Below are positions 1 through 26,825 of a stretch of DNA of 64,000 nt, one piece after another. This DNA is from Gigantopelta aegis (taxonomy: Eukaryota; Mollusca; Gastropoda; Neomphalida; Peltospiridae): positions 75,734,218 to 75,798,217 of the forward strand of contig NC_054706.1 of the NCBI RefSeq assembly GCF_016097555.1, in the 5' to 3' direction. A program made the position numbers and the translations under genes. Each line of letters starts with the position of its first letter. Position 1 is the stretch's first letter. The notes under the pieces are model-generated. The model did no database searches. It worked only from the letters and a program-made list of their open reading frames with translations, and had not been told where the DNA came from.

Positions 1-1480
1 CTAGGCGTGCTGCATCATATTGTGGAAGAATCACCCCAGTTATGATATTAAGGAGAGGTTGACAATCGTCTTCTTCGAGAGAAATGATGTCAAATGGATT
101 TGTTGCAAGACCAAATTTGAATGTAGACATCAGCCTTTGGACATCGGCTTCATCTCTCTTTAGCCTGGTTGCACCAGACTCCTTGTGTGTTCCAATTCGT
201 TCACTGACTTCTATACCACACATCTCTTTTGTGGCAGATGTAACTGCTGCTCGCTCATGACTTGTCAGGAACCATCTGTCTAGGGCCTCTTGTTTCTGGA
301 TGATACCCACAATGCCTCCTCTCTTCTTGGAGTCTAGGTTGATGGACTGCTCCAGTGTCATGTCTGTCCAGACACGACTGTATGGCTGGTTTGATCGACA
401 AACAGCATGGTTGCTATTCATGAATTCTTTGTGTATCTCGGGAAACTTCTCTTGAAGTTGATTCATGTCACAGAGGTATACGGGGAGCCATCGTGAGTAA
501 TTTGTTCGGTCCATAGAGTAGAAATATGGAGCCATTCTAGCTATAGTATCCAAATGCAACTTCCAACATCCATCTCTTTCAGCACGAATGAATTCAAGCA
601 GTAACTGGACCATCTCGATGTACATATCCCAGAAGGAGAATAAAAGAGATGCTTTCTTCCCGGCTGTTCTAAAAAGTGACATCAAATTCTGAACGTTCGT
701 CATTTCCTTACAAACCATCTGATAACACTCATGCAGATCATCAGACTTCTGTGTTATTGCATTTTTGCATTTTTGAATTTGTGCAGTTAAAGTTTCTTTG
801 TCCAATAGATTATCTTCCTGTCTTTGAGACAACCATTTGCACTGTTCTTTCCACTGCAACCTCACCAGGGCTTCCATGACTAGCTTATGACCTCTGACTC
901 CACGGTTATAGGATTTTCCTTTTAATAGGTTTGTTGCAGTGTTGATTCCATGGGTACCAGATTCAATAAGGAGATCTGCTAGTCCAGACTCTTCAAACAG
1001 TTTGCCAATAACAGCCAGGTAGTTGAGTGCGACATGGAACCCACCCATTCTAATCACTGTATCATCAAATTCTTTGGGGTTGCGCCATTGTATTTCCTTA
1101 GCCTTCATGTAGATAGCCAAGTCAAACGTAATGACACTGTTTTGTTGTCCAAGGCTTGACATCATCATCTGGACTTGCTTCATCACTGTGTACACAGTAC
1201 TATACTCAGTTGATGAACCTTTGATCATTGGGCAGTAACCCACTTCAGTGATGGAGGGTAACACACAGGACACCATGGTGTTGAACCCACTCCAGGATGG
1301 AACTGTCTGTTGATCAGCTTCCATGGGGCAGAGTTCTACTTCGAACAGCTTTGTGGGCAGCATTCGCAAGAGTGCCCATGCTAGATCCATTTTGCTGGCA
1401 CTGTCATCGAGGGAACTGCAACTTGCATACCATTTTTGTTTGACTGTGTTACGGAATTGTGTTATTGGTGGTTTCTTTCC
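1..1480 (-). CDS. Uncharacterised multi-copy family protein, C-terminal part, open to the window edge
   Basis: On the minus strand one frame stays open for about 490 codons from the TA repeat near 1480 to base 1, with no stop, and runs off the window. Landmarks in order are WSGFNTMVS, then MGGFHVALNYLAVIGKLFEE, RGHKLVMEAL, FWDMYIEMVQLLLEFIRAER, YSRWLPVYL, then SKKRGGIVGIIQKQEALDRW. I recognise these from a large uncharacterised protein family present in many copies in mollusc, cnidarian and arthropod genomes, probably element-borne; its biochemical role is not known to me. The first in-frame Met is at 1390, but the true N-terminal part appears to be the plus-strand segment at 1508-1895, so this start is not natural. 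The long uninterrupted frame argues for a recent copy. Family assignment is from memory and was not searched. Confidence 0.6.
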
Positions 1481-1507
1481 ATATATATATATATATATAT
1501 ATATAGA
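1481..1507. repeat. (TA)n microsatellite at an inversion junction
   Basis: About 22 bases of alternating TA. It separates the minus-strand C-terminal part of the family protein from its plus-strand N-terminal part. Such self-complementary tracts are a plausible breakpoint for an inversion, which is inference. Confidence 0.8.
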
Positions 1508-1895
1508 TACTGAAGCAATGCACACACTGTACTATGCTGCTCAGATTATTATGTCAGATTTGAAAAATTGTTCAGGTATAGATCTTCAACCACTGAGTCT
1601 CCACAACCTGAATCTGAGAAGATCCAAGGACATACTACCAGAAAGCCTTTACAACTTCCTGCATTGGATTGTCTGTATCGAGTTGGATCCATCTCCATAC
1701 ACTCACAATAATGAAAATGCCGCAGATCAAAGGCATGTCATCATGCTTGGCCAAGACATATTGCACTGTGCTTCACCCAAGCATATTGGTCTCGCCATAT
1801 CAGTGCGTCACTTGACTGGATCAAAACAACTTATCAACATACTCAACCGTATGGGTTACTGTTCATTCTATGAAGAAGTTGAAACAATAAATTAA
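1508..1895 (+). pseudogene. N-terminal part of the same uncharacterised family, inverted relative to the rest
   Basis: The plus-strand frame ends at a stop at 1893-1895. It carries LPESLYNFLHWIV, then HVIMLGQDILHCASP, then KHIGLAISVRHLTGSKQL and LNRMGYCSFYEEVETIN. In the family as I know it, the block with HLTGSKQL and the NR-G-C-SY-EVE motif lies directly upstream of the part found at 1-1480. Here it faces the other way and is cut at the TA repeat. The larger plus-strand frame that begins at 1323 is family-like only from about 1508 onward; before that it is antisense to the minus-strand part. Alternatives are two independent insertions or an assembly join. Confidence 0.6.
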
Positions 1896-1954
1896 ATGTG
1901 AATTATTACCATTATGTAAGAAAACATGTAAAATAAAACGTCACGTGCAGCCAT

Positions 1955-2665
1955 ATTAAAAAATGGCGGCCATCTTGAAAAAAAATTGTATTATCTTTGA
2001 ATTTACTTAACAGTTATACACAGGTTTATCTCATATGAACATGTTATTTGGAACAAATCTAAAAAGGTTTGGTTGTATAAGCCGAGAAAAACAAACCAAA
2101 ATGTCCAGAATTGCACCTAAGCCAAAAGCACCCCCGTTGGAAAATAGACCGCCACATATTGTTTCTGCCACAATTCAACTGTACATCAGGGCTGAAAATG
2201 TTCCAGAGACATCCCCCTAGTAGTTTGGGGTGACAAACCAACTGTGTAGTGTGAGTTGCACGAACAAAAACATTCAACCTGATCCTAATTCCTGGACTAT
2301 TGCCCGCCATACTGAAAAACGGCGGCCATCTTGAAAAAAAAATCACGTCCCCATTGAACTTACTAAACAGCAATCCAACAGCTTATCTCATATGAATATG
2401 ATATTAGCAACAGATCTTAAAACTTTTTGTTGTAGGAGCTAAGAAAATCAAATCAAATTAACAAGAATTGCACCTAATCTGCACCCCCCCCCCCCCCTAT
2501 TAAAAAACAGGCTGGCACCTAGTGTTGCTGCCACACATCAACTGTACATCAGGGCTGAAAATGTCGCAGAGACATCCCCCAAGCAGCCAGAAATGACAAA
2601 CCAACTGTGTAGTGGGTGTTGTGCTCAACCATTTTTAGCTGGTCCTGGCTCCTGGACTATTAAAG
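1955..2665. repeat. Diverged tandem pair, unit about 350 bp
   Basis: Two copies in direct orientation. Shared blocks are TGGCGGCCATCTTGAAAAAA (about 1963 and, with one change, 2321), TTATCTCATATGAA (about 2025 and 2383), CAACTGTACATCAGGGCTGA (2176 and 2537), and the block with GACAAACCAACTGTGTAGTG. The second copy has acquired a poly-C tract near 2485. No convincing coding sequence; the small frames on both strands differ between the copies. Confidence 0.7.
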
Positions 2666-2673
2666 AAAATAAC

Positions 2674-3709
2674 TAAAGTAGTGTCGGAAATAGAATAAAA
2701 CTGATTTTCGTCGATTATGTCTTTCATATTAAACTGACAAGTAAATATTTTGTAAATATCTATTTAATGATACCCTACCTAATTTAGCATTTACCTGTTT
2801 GGGTTCTCATTCATGTACAAGGTGGTGTTTACTCTTGGAATTAAAACAAAGATGTCAGTAAACAGCTCATTTGTGCACTTTATTGAAACAGACTATAACA
2901 AATTTTGATCGACATATGTCAATTTCATTTAGCCTTAAACAAACTTTTAATTTAAAACTGCAAGTTAACTGAGTATTTTGAATTGCAGCATAAAATATTA
3001 ATAATGATCAGCATATTTACTGAATATAAATTCAATATAAGTACATTAGAAATTTACACAATCTTGCAACCACTAAAAGGTGCTATATCATAGTTATATG
3101 TGAGCATGTTTATGATAAAGATTCTCCAATAAAAATGTATTTTCTACTGGTAGATAAAGTTATATTGTTAGAATAAGTTATGGGCATATAGTTGAAGGTG
3201 TAGTCTTTAAATTTTAAAGCAAAATTTAATTTAATTTTTATTTGCAATAGCTGTGATTATGCAACTTGGGAGATAGCACCTTTAATACATGTACATAGCA
3301 CCTTTAATACTGGTATATTAGATCACACACTCAGAATGGTTCTTGACAGTTTTGCTTAAAAGTTACTTAGCAATGCCTACAAATATTTTGTTTTGGAGAG
3401 GGATAGGGGTAAACCGTCATCAGAGAAGGTCCCTCACATATTGCAACAGCAATGAAATTAACACGTTCAGCTATTATTTTTTTTAATAGTCTGTTCCAAT
3501 AAAGTGCACAAATCACCTGTTTACTGACATCCTTTCTTTTAATTCCAAGAGTAAACACCACCTTGTACATCAATGAGAGCCTAAACAAGTAAATGCTAAA
3601 TTAAGTAGAGTATCATAAAATAGATATTTACAAAATATTTACTTGTCAGTTTAATATGAAAGACATAATCGATAAAAATCAGTTTTATTATATTTCCGAC
3701 ACTACTTTA
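2674..3709. mobile_element. Non-autonomous DNA transposon with about 230-bp terminal inverted repeats
   Basis: The ends read TAAAGTAGTGTCGGAAATA on the left and TATTTCCGACACTACTTTA on the right. Inverted similarity continues inward for about 230 bp on each side (2674-2905 against 3480-3709), including the block with AAGGTGGTGTTTACTC and its complement. The middle is AT-rich and has no transposase. The length of 1036 bp and long inverted arms fit a fold-back or MITE-like element; flanking bases are compatible with a TA target but not decisive. Confidence 0.8.
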
Positions 3710-3961
3710 ATACGGTTATGCACGTGCATTCGTACATGTGTTTTGACACTGGAAAAATGGTTGTCACGGAACATTGGGTTTCGTATTCAGTGTCTTCTGC
3801 AAGTTTTTATTAGGCCTACAGATATCTAAATTAACTGGTGAATGGGTGATGTAGGATTGTAAATTACTAGAACCAAAAAGCTTGTACCGACGAAGCGCAC
3901 CTTGGCATGACAAAAGTCATACATTTGCTCTGTTCAATACAGTAACCAATTTTTAAAAAAG

Positions 3962-4203
3962 AGTAAAGTTTGTTTTATTTAACGACGCCTCTAGAGCACA
4001 TTGATTTTTATCTTATTGGACGTCAAACATATTGTCATTCTGACATTTCTTTAGAGGAAACCGGCTGCCGCCACATAGGCTACTCTTTCCGATAAGCAGC
4101 AAGGGGTCTTTTATATGCACTTTCCCATAGACAGGATAGCACATACCACGGTATTTGATGAACCAGTTGTGGACCACTGGTTAGAACGAAAAATAGCCCA
4201 AAC
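3962..4203 (-). mobile_element. tRNA-headed SINE, truncated at its 5' end
   Basis: Read on the plus strand it begins AAAGTTTGTTTTATTTAACG and continues through the aggaaaccggctgccgcca and agcagcaaggggtctttt blocks shared with the other SINE copies here. The tRNA-like head is absent. It sits about 330 bp upstream of the DPH7 start codon. Confidence 0.8.
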
Positions 4204-4531
4204 TGAATTTAATCTCGTTGAAAATGAATTTGAATACAATGTTCGCTCCAGCAGACCGAGAGCTACACGGGTAATTTTAAGAAACAAAATCATAGTTGCA
4301 TTCTGGACATGAGCTTCCTTCCTGTTCACCGGCCCTGGAAATACCTCTAAGTTCCCCCCCCCCCCCCCCCCTCCAGACACACACACCGATATACTCTTCA
4401 ATACACGAAGTCTTGAATATAAGTTGAAATGTACACCAAAAAGAAGAAAAAAGATCATGTTACTTTGTTTCAACATTTCCCCTTTGTTTTCTTGTAGCGC
4501 ACTGTTGGGTGATAGGTGATAATTCCCCGGC

Positions 4532-19919
<15,388 letters not shown>

Positions 19920-20005
19920 TATGCTCTCCGGTGAAAGTTTGTTTCAGTATATTGAGATATATATGCATTTCGTAATATACGTACATGTATAAAAGATCAG
20001 ACTGA

Positions 20006-20011
20006 AATAAA
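20006..20011 (+). promoter_or_regulatory. Polyadenylation signal AATAAA of DPH7
   Basis: First AATAAA after the DPH7 stop codon, 87 bases downstream. Confidence 0.7.
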
Positions 20012-20502
20012 TATATCACGATAACTATGTCTGTATTGATTACGGTAAATCCAAGGTTCTCTTTTGTCAATCCATGTGCACATTATATGCCTATAAGGGA
20101 ATGATACTACAGGCTCGTAGCTGCCGGGTGGGAGGTGGGTGGGGTGGGGTGGGGAGCTGAAGTACATTTTTGTCATACTGTATATAAATAGAGATAAAAA
20201 TCTGGCTTGTGCCTCCCCTCACTACATATTGTGTGCCCCTAAATAAAGATTGTGCCCCCCTCCCCCAACACCAAATTTCAAATACCGTTCCTGTACCACG
20301 CGTTCAGAATGTACGTTTTTAAAGGTATTTACAAAAATAATATTTCTCTTATTAAACAAAGCTATTACTTGATACACAGCAAGTAGTATTAGAAGACTAT
20401 GGTGGTCGGTAAAACTGTAATAATATTAAGCATGTTTGGACTGGTGAATCGTTTTATTTTACTTTAATTATTGGAAGTTTATTTCAGCAATGGTACTGAA
20501 AT

Positions 20503-20857
20503 CAGGGCGACCAACCTAATAGAAATATGTTTCCGGAATTTTCTGGTATTTCCATTTTTAAGCGCGCGAACGCCCCTTTCAAAACAATAGTTTAAAGCAC
20601 GCCATATTTGACATATTTAAAAAAATCCATAACAACAACCAAAGAGATACATAACAATAATAAAAATTTTTTTATCTATTGGAATGTTATGTATTCAATA
20701 ATAAAAGTATAAATCAATCCACATAAGTGGCAGAATTTTTCTACTTCCATTTTAAGCATAGCCCTACTTTATGGCTTGTCTAGTTTACAAAACATGATAA
20801 ATATATTCATCAGTGTAAATAAAATTACTATATCTAGTACAGCAATTAACAGCATTA

Positions 20858-20893
<36 letters not shown>

Positions 20894-21584
20894 AACATCA
20901 AAAATCATCACCCCCCTCACCCCAAAAAAAGAAGAAAAAAGAATTGAATCCCACTTTATTAGCAAATAGTGTAGTACAGTTTCACTCCCACCTACATATT
21001 AGTAACAAACTTGGGACCAATGTTATTTTTATGTAGGTACATTGCCACATTTGCATTATTTCATCAGTGGGGTCAACTAATTTGTGGTTAACTAAATCGG
21101 GGACGAAACGTCTGGTACCCACATTGACTGGCTATCGTTCTGCATTACGCTAACATTTCGCACTTTTCGCGGCAAAATCTAACAATGGTTTGTAAAAATT
21201 TACATTTTTTTATAGTTTAACTTACTTCAATAAAACAAGATCGGTAGGTATATTAATTAATTAATATTAATGTCATGAATGTGTCACAGATTACTGGTAG
21301 CCAAATAGTATTTAGTGAAATGTTGCACGTAAAAGCATGATAGTTGATAATACCAAGTTTAGGTTGCATTGGAGAATGCAGAATGATAAACTGTTTAATA
21401 AACTCAGGATTTAAAAATATGGAAAATTTTAAATATACATGTATTCAGAAATTGTTGCTTCCCCCAAAAAATAATGATAGCGAATTTGGAAAAAAATCCG
21501 GATATTTGTCATTAATTCCGGAATTCCGGATATGGGTTAAAAATTCCGGATATTTCGGAAAATTCCGGAAAGTTGGTCGCCCTG
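20503..21584. mobile_element. Non-autonomous hAT-like transposon with 6-bp target duplication
   Basis: Perfect 13-bp terminal inverted repeats CAGGGCGACCAAC and GTTGGTCGCCCTG. Directly outside both ends is TGAAAT (20497-20502 and 21585-21590). Subterminal regions are rich in ATTCCGGA repeats. No transposase frame is seen; a (CA)n tract lies at 20861-20888. CAGGG ends fit the hAT superfamily, in which duplications of 5-8 bp are known. Confidence 0.85.
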
Positions 21585-22608
21585 TGAAATCAACATATAT
21601 GGTAATGAAACAATTTCAATTTTACCGCCATTTTGGACTATAATCACTGTCATATAAAAAGGCTGGAAACAGAATAGTACTTGGTATAATATAAAGATCT
21701 AAATTCCTAATCCATCGACATATTTCAAACAAATGTGGCTTGCATTAATAATTGTATTAAAGTAGGCCTATTCAACCGCGCTATTTTAGAACTGACGGCA
21801 GCAGAAATGTCTGGTAAGTGGCTGAAAGAGCCTATTAATGCTTGATGCGACCCTTAGTACATACATTTATAAACAAAAGTATCAGTGGGTTATTTCTCGT
21901 TCCATCCAATACATACACAACTGGTATATATCAACGGCTGTTATAAACACATTACTCAAAAAGGCACTTGAGATCCTTCGTTTGGGGGGGGGGGGGGGGG
22001 GGGGGGGAGAGGTCGACTTTTCTTAGAATTATGTAAATAGTATTGACACATAGTAATACTGAATTTGCTAACAGTTAATAGAACGACATGTTCTAAAACT
22101 TACTTGGTCTTACGATTCATAAGGCTACGGGGCGAGAGGGGGTGGGCGCACCGTAGTGATTCGTTTGCAAACCTATATAGCTGTTTGGCAGTAATGCAAA
22201 TATGAAAAAACAAACCCATATGTTAACCAGATTTGGGCATTTTCATTTAATTCGTGCAAAACCAGCCTATGCACCTACAAAAAAAGGAGCCCGTACGCCT
22301 ATGTAACGAACGATTAAATTTTATTAAGAGGTTAAAGTATTTGAAAATAAAAGAGATGAACAAATATAGATAACGTTTGTTCATCTTGACACAAATCGCA
22401 ACATGAAGAGCATAACAAACGGTAACAAAAATGCATGTGAAACATCACAGCTGAAATTTGAAAATATGGATACAAAATTAAGTAACATTTTGTTTCGGAA
22501 ATATTTTGCACCAAGTACTGTTATATTGTATCTAATTTGTTCTTGGTTTTGTTTCATAAGACTTTGTATTCGTACCTGTGTATATATCTTGAGATAACGT
22601 TCGTGGGC
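21585..22608. other. Intergenic stretch without recognisable genes
   Basis: Contains a poly-G tract at about 21983-22007 and AT-rich sequence. I see no supported gene or named repeat. Confidence 0.5.
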
Positions 22609-22610
22609 TT

Positions 22611-22950
22611 AAAGGAATATTGTTACAGACCACTGACCTATTACATGGCCTAACAAAATATTACTTAAAAAAAAATATATCTGATTTGTCCCTAAATGTA
22701 CTTTATTCAAACATCTACGTAACCATCATACTCCACTTATTAATGATATTTTGTAAAAATAATTGAATTATGGCAATGGTCCATAATTCAAAAACTAACA
22801 TTGCTGAGAGGGTTAACATGGATTTCAATCCATCATGGTGTAGTTACAGTAATGCAATAGCTAGGTTTGGTCTGTAAAAATTAATGTAATTTTGATTTAT
22901 TATTAAATTTTAGAGAAATATGGTCCTTAAATCTGTGATAGTATGCCTTT
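22611..22950 (-). mobile_element. MITE, reverse-orientation copy of the element at 34555-34880
   Basis: Ends AAAGGAATATTGTTACAGA and ATCTGTGATAGTATGCCTTT are inverted repeats. The interior matches the reverse complement of the 34.6-34.9 kb element, for example the block with GGCAATGGTCCATAATTCAA. Flanks are TT and AA, so a TTAA or TA target is likely. Confidence 0.8.
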
Positions 22951-23285
22951 AATTGGGGGAGACACGGAGAAAGGTCGGTGACCGTTAAACGTAACCACGT
23001 CACTTTCTACCCACCCTCATTCTACGATTAATAATACTATAATTAATAATACTGTGTCATGATAAGCTATTATGATGTCGGGTGGTTTTAGGACTGGTTT
23101 TGTTACCAGAGAGTAGGCGTAACTAGGCTTGGAAATAAATACTCCAGATTACGTGTAGCCTACTAACGCACAAAGCACGTTGAAAATTAAAAAAATAAAA
23201 ATAATTAAGCATTAAAACGGTGCCCTTGTGACATTTTGAACGTTTATTTAGAACGCTCGATACACTTAAAATATAAAAAATCAAA

Positions 23286-23516
23286 AAGTTAAAGTTTGTT
23301 TTGTTTAACGACACCACTAGAGCACATTAATTTATTAATCAATGGCTATTGGATGTCAAACATTTGGTAATTTGACAAATAGTCTTAGAGAGGAAACCCG
23401 CTACATGTTTCCATTAGTAGCAAGGGATCTTTTATATGCATCATCCTACAGACAGGATAGCACATATCACGGCATTTTATATACCAGTCGTGGTGCACTG
23501 GCTGGAACAAGAAATA
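23286..23516 (-). mobile_element. SINE copy lacking the tRNA head
   Basis: Blocks AAAGTTTGTTTTGTTTAACG, CTATTGGATGTCAAACATTT, GAGGAAACCCGCTACA and CGTGGTGCACTGGCTGGAAC match the family body on the minus strand. Confidence 0.85.
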
Positions 23517-23795
23517 CCATACCAACTTCTAAAGCACTATTAAAGCTATCCACTGAAGGATTAAAACAATTAGAAAAACGTTAACCAAACTGAGCATATT
23601 TTATTAAAAAAAAAAAAGAAAAAGAATTTCAAACATAATAATAATAAAAAAGGGAAAAAAAGAGAAAGAAAAAAATGCAGACAGACGTGTAGACAAGAAG
23701 TCAAACAAAAAATGCAAATCTGTTAATAAATATAATACAGATTAAACATGTAGCATATTGATGTCAACGGGTTATTTTACACAGGAACACGGGAA

Positions 23796-24022
23796 GACGC
23801 AGATCTGTGATTATAATAACAGTTTCATGTTAACCTCACTTTAACTGTAAAGACGCAGATCTGTGATCATAATAACAGTTTCATGTTAACCTCGCTTTAA
23901 TTGTAGTGACGCAGATCTGTGATCGTAATAACAGTTTCATGTTAACCTCGCTTTAACTGTAATGACGCAGATCTGTGATCATAATAACAGTTTCATGTTA
24001 ACCTCACTTTGACTGTAATGAC
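23796..24022. repeat. Tandem array, 56-bp unit, four copies
   Basis: Each unit contains GACGCAGATCTGTGAT and AACAGTTTCATGTTAACCTC. Copies start at 23796, 23852, 23908 and 23964. Confidence 0.95.
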
Positions 24023-24274
24023 GTCCAAAAGAAACTTTACATACATAAAATTTCAGTAATGTGATAAATATTGTTTCTAATCGAAAAGAACCAATTTTAA
24101 AACCACTTTACAAACACTGCATGTATCACGAAGTGCATTATAACGTTTAGTTGTTGAACTTCGTGATACTTTCATATCCCTCCATACCTTTTGTTGGTTT
24201 TCAGTAACACAATTTTAAGCCTTGTAGCATTTCTATTGAACGTCAGTATAGTCACGTGGTCAGATCTGCTCTAG

Positions 24275-24460
24275 CACCGACACCGCTCAGGTTATAGGGT
24301 TTAACAAGCAGTTGTAGCGCACACCTGTCATGGGCGTAGGTGTCGACTACAGCCCGACCTGGGTCGGTAGTGGGCGGAGGTATTTGTGGTGCTATTGAAT
24401 TTGAAATATCCCGTAGGATCGAGCCCAAAATATATTTTTAAAAAGTTTGCGCAGTTTTCA
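24275..24460. repeat. Dispersed repeat, reverse-orientation partner of 14530-14835
   Basis: Blocks AGTTGTAGCGCACACCTG, CAGCCCGACCTGGGTCGGTA and GGTGCTATTGAATTTGA mirror the copy in DPH7 intron 3. Confidence 0.55.
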
Positions 24461-24689
24461 TGAAGTAATTTGGAACGGTTCATCAAAAGTGAATTTAAGG
24501 AGCTATTTGAATGATTTTCACTTAGTTGAACGAAATGTAGCTCTTTCTGGGATCTTGCCTATTGGGGACCGTCATGGTTGGTCTCCATTAATTACTGCCT
24601 TCAAGTTTTAGGCCGAGAAGTAAAGGCAGGAAAGCTTGTGCCGTTTCTTGGTGTTATCCGTTTTGTTTGTTATGTTGGTCGTCCTCTTC

Positions 24690-24800
24690 CATCTTTCTCA
24701 TACATCAATCCGTCTGCTCCTCCAGTAGTTTGACACCCAATAGCCAATGTATATTTCGTACTGAGGTGTCGTTAAACATTCATTCGTTCATTCATTGCTC
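24690..24800 (+). mobile_element. SINE-like 3' end with (CATT)n tail
   Basis: TTTGACACCCAATAGCCAAT, GGTGTCGTTAAACATTCATT and repeated CATT form a sense-strand SINE 3' end of a related type. Confidence 0.6.
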
Positions 24801-25081
24801 TTCCAGTCATCCATTTTGCCAAGCGACTCAAATATGCAATTTACTGGCTATCATAATCACATCTCTTTTATATTTACCTGTCGCGACATAACACGTGTAA
24901 AAGACAGTGTTGGTGACCCCCCCCCCCCCCCCCCCCCCCCCACATACCTAAATCCTGGCTAAACCAATGGTGTTGGCCAAAGTTACCCCCGCAGGCCTAG
25001 CGTTGTAAGAGGACAAAAAGCGATCGCAAACAATTTGACTGGTATCATTGTGTTCTATAATATCACATTCATTTAACATTA

Positions 25082-25246
25082 GTGGGTTTTTTAAAGGCAC
25101 CCCACTAGAGCATTTATTAAAAATAATTAATTACGGGCTTTTGAATGCAAATCATTTGGTAATTTTGACTCGTAATCTTCTGAGGAAACCCGCTACATTT
25201 TTACATTAGCAGTAAAGGATCTTTTATACGCTCTTTCGAGTCATTT
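25082..25246 (-). mobile_element. SINE fragment, diverged
   Basis: Blocks CACCCCACTAGAGCA, GAGGAAACCCGCTACA and AGTAAAGGATCTTTTATACG match the family body on the minus strand. Confidence 0.7.
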
Positions 25247-25378
25247 AACGTTACTGAAACAAACAGAAACAACAAAACCAATAACCCCTAAAGCCTGGTT
25301 ATTGTCTTCATGGGAAATGGGTGAGGGGTTGCCCAGAGCCCACGTGCCCTCGCCAGGGATATTATGCTCATCTATTGA

Positions 25379-25676
25379 TTGAGACGTAGCCCAGTGGTGA
25401 AGTGCTCCGTCGGTCTTGGATCGATCTCTGTCGGTGGGCCCTTTGGGCTATTTCTCGTTCCGGGCAGTGTACCAAGACTGGTATATCAAAGGCCGTGGTA
25501 TGTGCTATCCTGTCTGTGGGATAGTGTATCTAATAGATCCCTAGCCACTACTGGAATTTGTTTTGCGAGTTTCCTCTCTAAGACTATATGTCAAAATTGC
25601 CAACTATTTGACATCCAGTAGCCGATGATTAATAAATCAATGTGCGCTTGTGGTGTCGTTGAGAAAACAAACTTTT
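25379..25676 (+). mobile_element. SINE, near full length, with tRNA-like head
   Basis: Begins GACGTAGCCCAGTGGTGAAG, which resembles a tRNA A box, then a diverged B-box region around GGATCGATC, then the family body in sense orientation, ending GTGGTGTCGTTGAGAAAAC. Confidence 0.8.
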
Positions 25677-25713
25677 ATTAATTACACATTGATAAAAAGC
25701 TAACTTGTGTGAA

Positions 25714-26096
25714 AGAAAGAAGTGTTTTATTTAACGACGCACTCAACACATTTTATTTACGGTTATATGGCGTCAGACATATGGTTAAGGACCACACAGA
25801 TTTTGAGAGGAAACCCGCTGTCGCCACTACATGGGCTACTCTTCCGATTGGCAGCAAGGGATCTTTTATTTGCGCTTCCCACATGCAGGATAGCACAAAC
25901 CATGGCCTTTGTTGAACCAGTTATGGATCACTGGTCGGTGCAAGTGGTTTACACCTACCCATTGAGCCTTGCGGAGCACTCACTCAGGGTTTGGAGTCGG
26001 TATCTGGATTAAAAATCCCATGCCTCGACTGGGATCCGAACCCAGTACCTACCAGCCTGTGGACCGATGGCCTGCCACGACGCCACCGAGGCCGGT
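25714..26096 (-). mobile_element. Full-length tRNA-derived SINE with 13-bp target duplication
   Basis: Sense strand (minus) starts CCGGCCTCGGTGGCGTCGTG, has a B box in GGGTTCGGATCCCAG, and ends in a (TTTC)-type tail. TAACTTGTGTGAA stands on both sides (25701-25713 and 26097-26109). About 380 bp. Confidence 0.92.
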
Positions 26097-26109
26097 TAAC
26101 TTGTGTGAA

Positions 26110-26363
26110 TGTACGTATGACTGTTGTTGATTGTAAGATGTTCACATCTGCAACTGGTGCAAATCTGCAAGTCATCTAGTTCTGTACCCAGTCAACCGGT
26201 GCAGGTGGACTTTACTCTCTTGAGATATAATAATTGAGAAACTAATGCGTGTCTTCCGGTGTAATTCCTACAGATATACGAATCACGTTCGTTACTGGCA
26301 TAATAAATTTGTCAGCAATCTGTGTCAATTATTTTTGTATTTAAAAACTACCTTGTTGTGTAT

Positions 26364-26408
<45 letters not shown>

Positions 26409-26660
26409 TTTAATCTAACTTCAGAAGCAATCTTGATAAATCTATTCGCAGTTAATCCATGTCAAGCCTACATATCGTTACATGCCCGTGGAACTGAGGT
26501 GGTAATCCCTTTTGATTAGGGAAACCAATTTAGCATTTCATAACGTGCCACCCTGGCAGTGCAAACATAACTGACACATAGCAGGCATTCCTTCAGATTC
26601 ATTTCATTGTGGACCAATAGAAATAATCGCCAAGTAGGGATCTGGTCAAATGTTTGGCAT
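26110..26660. other. Intergenic stretch upstream of the protease gene
   Basis: AT-rich; holds (TTA)n at about 26368-26407. No gene seen. Confidence 0.5.
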
Positions 26661-26661
26661 A

Positions 26662-26669
26662 TATATAAA
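26662..26669 (+). promoter_or_regulatory. Candidate TATA box of the protease gene
   Basis: TATATAAA about 160 bases upstream of the protease start codon. Position would give a 5' untranslated region of about 130 bases; the start site itself is not visible in sequence. Confidence 0.45.
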
Positions 26670-26825
26670 CCATACCCTATGTTCATGTCTTCACAACAAC
26701 ATAGACCTAACGCGTATACCATTGGTTTTGTTTTCTAAAAGGAAAAAGTCAAACAGCTAAAATAGGAGAGACTCTGATCGATAAAATACATTTAATGTTT
26801 ATGAAGTTCTGTTTGACCAACTAAA

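Noticed and set aside
24105-24180. Short inverted pair TATCACGAAG and CTTCGTGATA
   Set aside because: Only about ten bases per arm and no second copy seen; too little to call an element or terminator.
25379-26096. tRNA-like A and B boxes
   Set aside because: They are heads of SINE copies, with SINE bodies and target duplications attached, not tRNA genes.
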